Source of the DNA: Paenibacillus hamazuiensis
GTDB taxonomy: Bacteria; Bacillota; Bacilli; Paenibacillales; NBRC-103111
Direction: 5' to 3'
Assembly: GCF_023276405.1 (NCBI RefSeq)
Contig: NZ_JALRMO010000001.1
Span: 186,001 to 250,000 of the forward strand
DNA length: 64,000 bases
A model generated the notes under the pieces. The model saw nothing but the letters and a program-made list of their open reading frames with translations. It did not search any database and was not told where the DNA came from. This document shows positions 28,101-36,237 of this stretch, one piece after another. The position numbers and the translations under genes were made by a program. Position 1 is the stretch's first letter. Every line of letters starts with the position of its first letter.

Positions 28101-29461
28101 AAATTCAAGGCCAGGATGCCGCGGTTACTACGTCGGACAATATCAACTGGACGGCTGTGGCGGCTATGAATCAAGGAGTGTCGACGGGTGCGGTCTATTT
28201 TTCGATCGACTACCAAAGAAACGACGGAACGAACGGGGACACCGCGTTTTCTACAACGGATAATTCGAAGCTGTTTCTGGCCGACGAGTCGGATTTGATC
28301 GGCGATGTGACCGGCATTGCGGCTTTAATCGATTCGACGGCGGGAAGAACCGCAGCGGAAACGTTAAAACAGACGAACTATTTATTTGACGGCAATCCGA
28401 ATACGAATTCCGATTATCGTTTGAACGGCTCCGGAGCGGGCAGCTATATTACGTTCGATTTTAAAGAAGGCAATGAGGTTGCGCTTTCCAGCGTGGAGCT
28501 TCTTGCAAGACAAGATCAAGGGTTATACAGCCGGCTTAAGGGAGCGGTTGTCCAAGGCTCTAACGATAATGCGACATGGACGACTCTGACGAATGCTGCG
28601 GCGGCAACGCCGGATTGGCAGTCGCTCGCCGTCGGCGGCACTGCATCTTACCGGTATATCCGCATTTACAACTCGAATTCGTGGTTCGGGAACATGACCG
28701 AATTGAGATTGCACGGGGTCGTGAAGGGGGCGGACCGGACTCCTCCGGTGACAACGGACGATGCGCCTCAGGGTTGGGTCAATCGGGATACGACGGTAAC
28801 GTTCAAGGCTGCCGACGCAGAGTCGGGAGTTGCCGCAACCTACTTCAAGGTGGACGGCGGCCCGCAGCAAATCGGGAGCTCCGTTACTTTGACCGCCGAA
28901 GATGAGCATACGCTGGAATATTGGAGCGTCGACAAGGAAGGCAATACGGAGCAGGCGCACACGGTTGCCGTGAACATCGACAAAACAGCACCGGCGATTA
29001 CGGTATCCGGACTCGTGTACGGCGCATACAGCGACTCCGTCGATATTACGCCGCTCGTTACGATTCACGACTCCATGTCCGGAGTTGACGGCAGCAAGAC
29101 GACTGTTACGCTGGATACGTACGGTTTGCGGCAAGGAACGACAATTCCGCTGTATACGCTGCCGCTCGGCTTACACACGTTTACCGTGACGGCGGCGGAT
29201 CAGGCAGGGAATTCCGGCAGCGTTACGGTAACGTTCCAAACAACGGCAAGCATACCGTCCCTGCAGGATCTGGTCATACGATTTACCGATGCGGGCTGGA
29301 TCGATAACGAGGGTATAGCGAACAGCCTGCAAAGCAAGCTGAAGGCGAATGACTTGACCGCTTTCGTAAATTTTGTAAAGGCGCAAAGCGGCAAGCATAT
29401 TTCAAGTACGGCCGCAGATTATTTGCTTCGCGATGCCCGGTATTTGCTGAGCAAGCAGTAA
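25185..29461 (+). pseudogene. Secreted alginate-lyase-like protein, split by one frameshift
   Basis: Two overlapping frames make one protein of about 1425 residues. The first (from ATG 25185, behind GAAGGAGG) has a signal peptide ending ATAA and the start of an alginate-lyase-type helical domain, up to AAEILRYS. The second continues CQTAELAWTEQD and reads to 29461. Joining needs one base restored at 25791-25793. The catalytic region shows NSWFMNQNNYAILGAM and EMGRDQAHGSGDL. After it come an Ig-like domain (FQAGPADMN...), two F5/8-type discoidin domains, an Ig-like TPPVTTDDAP domain nearly the same as in the GH59 protein, and a C-terminal FIMAH-type domain (about the last 65 residues). Everything downstream is intact, so the break is recent or a sequencing error. 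Confidence 0.8.
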
Positions 29462-29494
29462 GCTGTGGGTTACAAGAACATTATCTAAACAAAT

Positions 29495-29516
29495 GCCGCG
29501 TAAATCGCGGCTTTTT
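29495..29516 (+). terminator. Terminator after the lyase gene
   Basis: GCCGCG and CGCGGC form a 6-bp GC stem with loop TAAAT, followed by five Ts. It lies 33 bases after the stop. Confidence 0.7.
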
Positions 29517-29523
29517 AGATTAT

Positions 29524-29567
29524 GGGATAAAGTTCCTGTCAATTTTCCGTGACAAGAACTTTATCCC
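29524..29567. repeat. Inverted repeat of the GATAAAG family, copy 2
   Basis: GGGATAAAGTTCCTGTCA and TGACAAGAACTTTATCCC are 18-bp arms with one mismatch and an 8-base loop. It is related in wording and position to the palindrome at 24488-24538. Confidence 0.65.
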
Positions 29568-30246
29568 GTTCCCGACAGGATAGGTCTGTAATGATGGATA
29601 GGGGATATAGTGGGGAAAGGGATATGAGTATGAAAAAATGAACCTATTCAGATGCGTTGCCGTTAGAGCCATTTGGGCGCCGCGCGTTCTGCAAAGAAAG
29701 AGATTTTCATATAATCAAAAGGTTTCACGGCAAAATATTGCTTCAAGTTACGTTGCTTTTAAAGGTCGCAGGGTTTGCTTCAACACGCAAAAGACCGGGG
29801 TATCGGCAGGGAGCCCTAGTTTACAACGGTTTCCTCCGGCTCGTTTGAAAAGGCTCATGGTAACCACCTCATTACCATTTGAAAACAAGGGCTAATTTTT
29901 CAAAAAACGAATAGATAGCAGCTATTTTGCTATTAAAAAGATCAGAGTTCATCCATTTCATCGACAGCGATTTTGCTCGTCATTTTCGAATATGAGTTAA
30001 ACTGCTGTTGTATCAGGCTCTTCATGACTGAGAATGTCCTGAACAAGACCCGATTATCCCCATCTATCCGATCCCCTAACCAACCAACACATTACCTTTC
30101 GCCCAAATTCAATTTTGATTTACTGGCTGCTTGAATCTATTGTAATATTAATTATTAAGCTTCACTTTCCAAATCTAAATGTGGAGTTCATCGAACATAA
30201 CGAAAAGGAACCTCAATGTCAAATACTAAGAGAAGGTTGGAATATA
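29568..30246. other. AT-rich gap with no supported gene
   Basis: This stretch lies before the patatin gene. A short open frame at 29638-29895 (85 codons) has no ribosome site, no hydrophobic or motif pattern and arginine-rich composition, so I do not call it. Base composition becomes clearly AT-richer here than in the lyase gene and stays so to about 33.1 kb. The promoter of the patatin gene must lie here but no hexamer pair stands out. Confidence 0.5.
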
Positions 30247-31212
30247 ATGAAGAAAATTGGGCTTGTTCTTGCCGGGGGTGGGGGAAAGGGAGCTTATCAA
30301 ATTGGAGTATGGAGAGTTCTACGTGAATTTGGCTTAGAAAAGAGCATTAAAGCGATTTCCGGAACTTCAGTAGGAGCGTTGAATGGAGCGTTATTCTTGC
30401 AAAACGATTATCGAGCAGCCGAAAAAGTATGGCTTACAATGAGTCCAGAGAAGATCCTCTCTTTAAGAAGTGCACAATTATTAGAATCATTACAAAAGAT
30501 CGGTATGAACATATCTGACACGAAGATTTATAAGTATGCGAATGTCTTACAAGGGTATGGCATCTTCACGCGGCATGGATTAATAAAACTTATAAAAGAG
30601 GCAGTAGACTTAAACTCTGTGACATCATCGAGTATTCCTTTTTATGTGACTTGTTGTCAGTTGGGAAGTCAAGAACCAAAATACATAAGATTGAACGGAC
30701 TAACACCGGATGAAATAGAAAAATACCTTTTAGCCACTTCTGCAATTCCAGGTGTATTCCCACCTGAAGAGATTGACGGTAAATTATATTATGATGGCGG
30801 ATTACCACTGGTTGGAGATAATAATCCGATTCAACCAGTGTACAAAGAAGGTTGCGATCTTATTCTTGTAGTATTGCTGGATCGGAGTAGCCTTATTAAT
30901 AAAGAGCAGTATCCGAAGGCAAATATTATTGAGATCCTTCCTCAGGATGCTCAAGGTAACTTATTTAATGGAACACTGCAGTTTACTGCAGTAGGTGCCA
31001 AAAGACGAATAGAACAAGGTTATCAGGATACTAAAGCATTATTAGAGCCATTTCTAAGGAGTTTATCTTTTGAATATAAATTCATTCAGACAACAGAGCG
31101 TATTCAGCGCGATCATAATGAGTTCGAACGCTTGCACAAAGAGTATAACGGTAGATTGCATAATCAGATGATGGATTTTGAGAGGAAATTGAGAAGGGAG
31201 GGAACAGATTGA
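30247..31212 (+). CDS. Patatin-like phospholipase
   Basis: The 321-residue patatin-family lipid acyl hydrolase starts MKKIGLVLAGGGGKGAYQIG. The oxyanion-hole glycines are at residues 10-15, the nucleophile is Ser41 in GTSVG, and the dyad Asp181 lies in YYDGG. All catalytic parts are present. ATG 30247 lies behind AGAGAAGG; the frame is open further upstream, but the motif position fixes this start. Members act on membrane phospholipids; some are toxic effectors of defence systems (CapV of CBASS), others have housekeeping roles. It overlaps the next gene by four bases (TTGA) in an AT-rich island. No nucleotidyltransferase is next to it, so a CBASS call is not supported. Confidence 0.92.
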   Translation: MKKIGLVLAGGGGKGAYQIGVWRVLREFGLEKSIKAISGTSVGALNGALFLQNDYRAAEKVWLTMSPEKILSLRSAQLLESLQKIGMNISDTKIYKYANVLQGYGIFTRHGLIKLIKEAVDLNSVTSSSIPFYVTCCQLGSQEPKYIRLNGLTPDEIEKYLLATSAIPGVFPPEEIDGKLYYDGGLPLVGDNNPIQPVYKEGCDLILVVLLDRSSLINKEQYPKANIIEILPQDAQGNLFNGTLQFTAVGAKRRIEQGYQDTKALLEPFLRSLSFEYKFIQTTERIQRDHNEFERLHKEYNGRLHNQMMDFERKLRREGTD

Positions 31213-32399
31213 GTTCCTTGATGATTGTAGATGAAAATAAGATAAGAAAAAAGGCGCGAGAAGAAATTGATCTTGGTATTAAACGTGCCTTAGAAGGGGT
31301 AAATAAAAGCGGTCAGTTGGCTCTCCTTTCCTTAAGAAGCGTAACTGCATTAACGAGTGGTAAAGCTCGATGGAGAGAATTGAAGGAACAAGGAATGCTC
31401 ACACACATGTTTCGAACGATAACGGGAAAAAATCGTGCAATTAGACAAGCGATGGAAGAGGATATCTTTCATTTTCAATATATTGCCCAGCAAACACTTC
31501 AAGAATTAGCTGATCGACAATGTCTAACTTTAGACGTCATTGCAGCAGTACATAACAAGTTCAATCTACTGTTTCTTGAAAACGACAAGAAATTCGAGCA
31601 GGTGTATACTCATTTACATGCGTTTTTCGATTACACTGAAAAAAATATTACGAATCTCAATAGTAGACTAATAAAAGCTGAGAAGAACATCGATTTACTA
31701 AATTGGCATGCAACTTTATCGGTAAAGAAGTATTCTGGAATCAACTACATCGATTTGAAAGATATTGAGAAGATCGTATGCCTCACAAAAGATTTTTTCG
31801 AAATCACAAAAGGCGATTGGGATACTCAAAACTTACTGTTACTTGAAGATTCAATGCAACGGTTACAATTAGAAGGTTCAATGAATTTAATGCAATTTAT
31901 CACGGAGTTGTTCTCTGACAGAAAGCTGGTAAACCATTTGATAGAACCTATCGGAGGATTAAGTGCTCAAGAGGATGTTTATTTCGATTTTAATATCTTT
32001 AATATGATAAGTGAACTCTCAAGAACGGTAGAACCTTTAGGTTTTAGTACAGATAGTTTAGATAAATATCAGGAAATATGCCGCTTCGATAAGCCAATTT
32101 CTATTCGGAATCTGATCTATGAATTACTAACGGAATTACGTATAGTACAAGAGTTGATATTATCGTCTAGTGGGGATAATAAAGTGGTTTACGAAGTGTT
32201 TTTGAAACAGATCGAAAATCTTGATTTTAGAATTGATATTGTCAGGGAAATTAAACAGAGTACAAGGCTTCCTCTTGAAGTATGTCGCTCTATAGTAAAA
32301 AACATACCTTCGAAGGTTTGCACCCTTGAGTCCTACGAGGAAGCCCAAGAATTAAAATCTCGACTAGAACAACTCCGTTGTCGTGTTGAGATCTACTGA
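31209..32399 (+). CDS. Unknown helical protein with C-terminal L7/L12-like domain
   Basis: This is a 396-residue cytosolic protein with no signal peptide or membrane segment. Residues about 1-325 look mainly helical, with heptad-like stretches around 120-165 (KKFEQVYTHLHAFFDYTEKN...), and I recognise no family. The last 65 residues align well by eye with the C-terminal domain of ribosomal protein L7/L12: RIDIVREI matches VAVIKAVR, then IVKNIPSKV, then EEAQELKSRLEQ matching DDAEALKKALEE, and RVEIY matching EVEVK. In L7/L12 this domain recruits translation GTPases. The TTG start overlaps the patatin stop and follows GGGAGG; ATG 31221 is an alternative. Tight coupling makes it a likely partner or regulator of the lipase. 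Confidence 0.7.
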   Translation: MSSLMIVDENKIRKKAREEIDLGIKRALEGVNKSGQLALLSLRSVTALTSGKARWRELKEQGMLTHMFRTITGKNRAIRQAMEEDIFHFQYIAQQTLQELADRQCLTLDVIAAVHNKFNLLFLENDKKFEQVYTHLHAFFDYTEKNITNLNSRLIKAEKNIDLLNWHATLSVKKYSGINYIDLKDIEKIVCLTKDFFEITKGDWDTQNLLLLEDSMQRLQLEGSMNLMQFITELFSDRKLVNHLIEPIGGLSAQEDVYFDFNIFNMISELSRTVEPLGFSTDSLDKYQEICRFDKPISIRNLIYELLTELRIVQELILSSSGDNKVVYEVFLKQIENLDFRIDIVREIKQSTRLPLEVCRSIVKNIPSKVCTLESYEEAQELKSRLEQLRCRVEIY

Positions 32400-32405
32400 C
32401 GACCA

Positions 32406-32810
32406 CTATAATTCATTTAGCAGTTTCTTCTTTGCACCTTCAAATTCGTCCTTAGTAAGAACACCGTTTTCGTAGAGTTCACCTAAATCTTTAAGTTGTG
32501 CAAGGATTTCCTGCTTGCTCGGCTTAGTTGGGGTGGATTCTTTTTGTGATTTGATAGGTGTTGAAACCTTCGGTTCTTCATACGTGAATTCATCGAAGAG
32601 TCCGAGCATTTCCTCTCTATCTGAACCCCAAGCCTTTCTGTATTTACTTGGGCTGATAATACGGTAATGACCTGTAATTTTATGTTTTTGCAGTTTCCAA
32701 CCTTTTTTCTCTCTGACGTTATCCCACCACACGCCACCATCAGTGACTTTTGTTTCAACATTGAAATTCGACAAGTTAAGCGCTCCTTCCAGCTTCATTT
32801 TCTTTGACAA
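32406..32810 (-). CDS. SHOCT-domain protein
   Basis: This 134-residue soluble protein ends in a SHOCT (short C-terminal) domain: EILAQLKDLGELYENGVLTKDEFEGAKKKLL (residues about 100-130; key pattern L..L...G.LT..EF...K..LL). The N-terminal 70 residues, rich in Trp, Lys and Tyr, are unrecognised; a Pro/Thr/Ser/Lys linker joins the two. SHOCT domains sit at the ends of proteins that oligomerise or attach to membranes or phage structures. The gene converges on the L12-domain gene with six bases between stops and shares its low GC content, so it may belong to the same acquired island. ATG 32810 follows GAAGGAG-like sequence on this strand. Confidence 0.75.
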   Translation of the reverse strand: MSKKMKLEGALNLSNFNVETKVTDGGVWWDNVREKKGWKLQKHKITGHYRIISPSKYRKAWGSDREEMLGLFDEFTYEEPKVSTPIKSQKESTPTKPSKQEILAQLKDLGELYENGVLTKDEFEGAKKKLLNEL

Positions 32811-33172
32811 TCCCTCTGAGAAGACCTACACCTATTATTACTTCATCCACAAACGGCAGTGTGTCTGGAACCAATAGATCCAAAGCAATTTGGAACTCCC
32901 TATGTTAAATTTGGTATTCTAATTTTATAATATTTGGTAGGTTTGCTCAATGTAATTGTAGAAGAATATAGTTTATTCCGTTACTGATCATGTTAAAGTG
33001 TCGGATATCTGGAAGAGCGGCATAAATTCAATATATTTCGGTAAATGCCCGGTAACCAGTTAATCAGTACGAGAAGATAGTTCCAACCTTGATAAGTTGA
33101 CACTGATTTATTTTGATGAGTTGAATGAACTCGCGATACCGTCCGGCTTCTTACGATTCCGCAAAAAACAAT

Positions 33173-33236
33173 AAAAAACGGCAATTGCCGGTATGCCCCT
33201 GGAGATGGGACTGCCGGCTATCGCCGTTATTTTTTT
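33173..33236. terminator. Bidirectional stem-loop with A- and T-runs
   Basis: AACGGC...GCCGG and CCGGC...GCCGTT pair with two small internal loops, flanked by an A-run on the left and TTTTTTT on the right. It can end transcription in both directions. The rest of 32811-33297 is AT-rich with no gene; it must hold the promoter of the minus-strand SHOCT gene. Confidence 0.6.
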
Positions 33237-33249
33237 CGACTGAGAACAT

Positions 33250-33283
33250 CAGTCCGTTAAAATTTCAAAAGGACGTATCATGG
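33250..33283. repeat. Fragment of the GTAACGGACC-family repeat
   Basis: AGTCCGTTAAAATTTCAAAA here closely matches 19624-19643, and the following GGACGTATCATGG resembles GGATGCTTAATGG there. Confidence 0.6.
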
Positions 33284-33297
33284 TTCTTCGCACCATT

Positions 33298-34161
33298 TCA
33301 ATGATGCCGCGCCTTTTGCATCTCCAGAACCCGATCGCGGGTATCAGCCGGCCGGTATTTTTTCAAAACCCCGCGGTCGTAGGTGAAGTAGGCATAAGCA
33401 TCGTCATTGCCGATTTCAATGAAGGGTGTCCCATCCTCCATAAAAAGAGATGAGTAGGATGGGGTTTCGTTATCCTCACCGGGGAACAGGCTCGCGTCCC
33501 ACTGCAGGACGGTTGATTCGAACCGTTTATGCTCAGGCGCCCAGCGGTGGATCTCGAGGGCGGGAGGCACCCAATCCGTCTGATTACCGACCCATTCCGG
33601 CACGCCATCGCCGTCGAGGTCCGTCTGAACGGCCGGATGCCCTTGAAAATCAACGACGTTCCAAGTATCGGTTTCCCGGCGGTAAATTAGCACACCCTTC
33701 TTAGCCCCGTTTGGGCCGAAGGGGATATCCAACGAAGCGCCGAATATTTCCCCGGAAATGAAATTCAAAGGGGCGATCCAGGTTTGATTGTCACTAAATC
33801 CGGATACCTCCCCCAGCCTCCATACCGAATTTCTGCCCTTGAGATACCCGCTTACGCTTTTGCTATCATCACCGTTCGAATACAAGAGAACTTCCGCTTC
33901 AGAGCCGGGAAGGGCAAAATTTGAGACAACTTTAGCCCCGGCCGGGGGAGAAGCTGTATCCAAAGGCTGGCCCAAACTTTCGGCAAATGGAATAACCGTT
34001 TCTTCCGGAAATATGTCCGGCCTATAGGCCGGACGGTGTTCATGATGTTCGGAGCCTGCGGCGTTCATACCGTCCGGATGAATTTCCCGGTCGGCGCTGC
34101 ATGCGACAGCGCCAAGCATCATCAGTATCATCATGCCTGCACGCAAGTTCAGGTTTGTCAA
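33298..34161 (-). CDS. Lipoprotein with Asp-rich calcium-type loop, function unknown
   Basis: The 287-residue product begins with a lipoprotein signal peptide (MMILMMLGAVAC; Cys about 21), so it is membrane-anchored on the outer face. The mature part starts His-rich (EHHEHRP) and contains QTDLDGDGVPEWVG, a DxDxDG loop typical of FG-GAP/VCBS-type repeats that bind calcium. The rest looks like an all-beta fold with many Trp and Gly residues. I do not recognise a named family. It is followed on its own strand by nothing and preceded by the small membrane protein gene 40 bases upstream, possibly in one unit. Confidence 0.75.
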   Translation of the reverse strand: MTNLNLRAGMMILMMLGAVACSADREIHPDGMNAAGSEHHEHRPAYRPDIFPEETVIPFAESLGQPLDTASPPAGAKVVSNFALPGSEAEVLLYSNGDDSKSVSGYLKGRNSVWRLGEVSGFSDNQTWIAPLNFISGEIFGASLDIPFGPNGAKKGVLIYRRETDTWNVVDFQGHPAVQTDLDGDGVPEWVGNQTDWVPPALEIHRWAPEHKRFESTVLQWDASLFPGEDNETPSYSSLFMEDGTPFIEIGNDDAYAYFTYDRGVLKKYRPADTRDRVLEMQKARHH

Positions 34162-34201
34162 TTTTTTTAGCCTCCACTTATCAGCCGTTTGAAGAGAGCA
34201 A

Positions 34202-34435
34202 TTAATGTCCGTACTGGTGCGACGATTGCGAGAAAAAGGTCAATACGACAATGATAATAAGCAAAACGCTCATGGCTATTAAGGCATAGCCAATCCATCC
34301 GACGATAAGACGGTTTGCATACTTACGAGATTGCCTGATAAATAAATACCCGAACCCCAACATTAACGCAATCATCACTGCCACATAATCGTTCAACCGA
34401 TCACTGCTCCTTATGTATAATGCAATACCGCTCAT
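34202..34435 (-). CDS. Small two-helix membrane protein, unknown
   Basis: The 77-residue product has two hydrophobic segments (VAVMIALMLGFGYLFI, and IALMSVLL-type residues about 45-68) with RQSRKYANR between them. The C-terminus SSHQYGH is His-containing. It lies 40 bases upstream of the lipoprotein gene on the same strand. The family is not recognised. AAGGAG precedes the ATG on the minus strand. Confidence 0.6.
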   Translation of the reverse strand: MSGIALYIRSSDRLNDYVAVMIALMLGFGYLFIRQSRKYANRLIVGWIGYALIAMSVLLIIIVVLTFFSQSSHQYGH

Positions 34436-34538
34436 CTTGATTAGACGATTTTTTTGGCTATTATGTTACAGGATTGAACTCCTGATTTGTATGACGCGTT
34501 ATTTCTGGAAGAGCATTCGCCGTTTTCCAACAACATGG

Positions 34539-34604
34539 TTGAAAAATACTAAAATATATAGTACTATCGTTTCATAAACCGATTTAGTAAAACGGTTTAT
34601 GAAA
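34539..34604 (+). promoter_or_regulatory. Promoter with twin LacI-type operators
   Basis: TTGAAA (34539-34544) and TACTAT (34562-34567) are 17 bases apart. Three bases later lie TAAACCGATTTA (34575-34586) and TAAAACGGTTTA (34588-34599), each a near-palindrome centred on CG, as bound by LacI/GalR proteins. Together they also form a larger perfect palindrome with 12-bp arms (34570-34581 and 34593-34604). A repressor here would cover the start point. The LacI gene at 41906 closes the operon that this promoter should drive. Confidence 0.7.
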
Positions 34605-34679
34605 AAGTACATATAAAGGGTCCAGCAGAGCGCTTTTACCGTTCACACTTGAATATATCACCGTAGATAACCGAGCGGA

Positions 34680-34693
34680 CGAAAGCGCTTTTT
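34680..34693 (+). promoter_or_regulatory. Candidate cre site in the sugar-operon leader
   Basis: CGAAAGCGCTTTTT matches the cre consensus TGWAARCGYTWNCW at 12 of 14 positions. It lies between the promoter and the binding-protein start, where CcpA acts as a roadblock in other bacilli. No gene is seen between 34436 and 34799 apart from these sites. Confidence 0.45.
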
Positions 34694-34799
34694 CGAGTTG
34701 GTGAGTCTTCGGAGGTGGTTAGAAAACTATAAGATCCAGTTGACGCCTTAGTGTATTGAAATATTTAGCGCACTTATTACAAGGGAGGATACAAAAAGA

Positions 34800-36119
34800 A
34801 TGAAATCGTTCAAATTTGCAAAACCGATCGTCTTAATGACTGCATTATCCATGATTCTTGCCGCATGCGGCGGCAGCAACGGTTCGAGCGGTTCGGAGGG
34901 CAAAGAAACCGGCGGGAATGCCGGAGATTCGAATAAACCGGTTAAAATTACGTTCTTGAATTCGAAAGGACAAATCCAGGCGGCTGCCGAAGAAGCGGCC
35001 AAAAAGTTCACCGCAGCAAATCCTAATATTCAAGTCGAAGTATTGACGGTGGCGAGCGGTCAGTCTCCATTTGAAAGAGCGTCGGTGTTATATGCCTCGG
35101 GCAACCCTGCGACACTGAACATGCTGGATGCCGGCGACATCGTTAAATTTAAAGACAAGGCGCTTGATTTGTCCGGTGAACAATGGGTAAAAGATCTTGC
35201 GCAGCCCAATCAGCTCGACGGAAAAACGTTGGCTTTCCCATTCGCAGTAGAAGGCTACGGGCTTGTTTACAATAAAAAGGTTCTTGATAAGGCGGTAGGC
35301 GGCACATTCGATCCATCCACCATCCATACGACCTCCGCGCTGGAGGCGCTCTTTAAAAAGGTTGAGGCTTCCGGAACTGCGCCATTGATCATCGGGGCGA
35401 TGCCATGGTCGTTAGGCAATCATTTTCTGCCGATTGCCTATGCTTCTCAGCCAAAAGGCGACGTTAGCGCGTTTATCGGCGGTCTAAGAACCGGTCAAGA
35501 AAAGCTGGCGGGCAACGCTTCGTTTAACGGTCTGATTGATACGCTGGAAATGATGAAAAAATATAACAAGAGAAAAAATGACCCTCTTGTTGTAACGGCT
35601 GAAGATATTGCCGGAGCTGTTGCAAAAGGCGAAGCGGCGATCACCTTCAACGGGAACTGGATGATCAGCCAATTGGACAGCGTGCAACCGAACGGGGAAT
35701 ACGGATTTATGCCGGTTCCGACCAGCAACAATGCCGACGATAAAAAGAACGCTTCGATTCCGGTAGGCGCCACCAAACAAATATTTATTGATAAGACGGT
35801 AGCTACGGCAGCCCAACAGGAAGCGGCCAAGAAATTTTTGAACTGGATCGTTTATGATGCGGCAGGACAGGATTTCCTGGTGAATAAAGCAAGCATTCTT
35901 CCCGCATTCAAAAATATTACGCTGGAACCGGCCGATTCGCTTGCCAAATCGATCAAGACCTACATGAATGCCGATAAGACGCTTCAGTTCGGCGCCAACT
36001 ATGTACCCGGCGATCATTCCAAAATGATCGGCGCCGCTATGCAAAAGTATCTCGGCGGAGAATCCGATCGCGCCGGGTTAGCAGCAGAAATTGAAGGGTA
36101 TTGGAAAAATGTAAAATAG
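34800..36119 (+). CDS. Sugar ABC importer binding lipoprotein
   Basis: This 439-residue family 1 (SBP_bac_1) carbohydrate-binding protein has lipoprotein signal MILAACGGS and a Gly/Ser linker. The mature part starts KITFLNSKGQIQAAAEEAAKK. Later motifs are FNGNWMISQL and FLNWIVYDAAGQDFL. ATG 34800 follows AAGGGAGG. It is the first gene of an operon that runs through two permeases, a kinase, HPS/PHI homologues and a glycosidase-like gene. A stem-loop after it probably keeps its expression above that of the permeases. Confidence 0.92.
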   Translation: MKSFKFAKPIVLMTALSMILAACGGSNGSSGSEGKETGGNAGDSNKPVKITFLNSKGQIQAAAEEAAKKFTAANPNIQVEVLTVASGQSPFERASVLYASGNPATLNMLDAGDIVKFKDKALDLSGEQWVKDLAQPNQLDGKTLAFPFAVEGYGLVYNKKVLDKAVGGTFDPSTIHTTSALEALFKKVEASGTAPLIIGAMPWSLGNHFLPIAYASQPKGDVSAFIGGLRTGQEKLAGNASFNGLIDTLEMMKKYNKRKNDPLVVTAEDIAGAVAKGEAAITFNGNWMISQLDSVQPNGEYGFMPVPTSNNADDKKNASIPVGATKQIFIDKTVATAAQQEAAKKFLNWIVYDAAGQDFLVNKASILPAFKNITLEPADSLAKSIKTYMNADKTLQFGANYVPGDHSKMIGAAMQKYLGGESDRAGLAAEIEGYWKNVK

Positions 36120-36157
36120 TTGTTTCCAAGCAGATTTGCCCGGTGTGAGAAAGTAAT

Positions 36158-36201
36158 GAAAGGCGATGGATGAAAGCCGGTTGCTTCCATCCATCGCTTT
36201 C
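36158..36201 (+). other. Intercistronic stem-loop between binding protein and permease
   Basis: GAAAGGCGATGGATG and CATCCATCGCTTTC pair with one bulge and no T-run. Such loops after binding-protein genes usually protect the upstream mRNA or partly stop transcription. Confidence 0.65.
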
Positions 36202-36237
36202 AGAAGTTAAATCACATAGAAGCGGAGTAGAGTCCAA

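Noticed and set aside
29638-29895. 85-codon frame in the AT-rich gap
   Set aside because: No ribosome site, no recognisable motif, and a second frame of equal quality overlaps it.
30247-31212. CBASS effector (CapV) call for the patatin
   Set aside because: No CD-NTase gene or ubiquitin-like transfer genes are adjacent; the partner is an L7/L12-domain protein instead, so only a general patatin call is justified.
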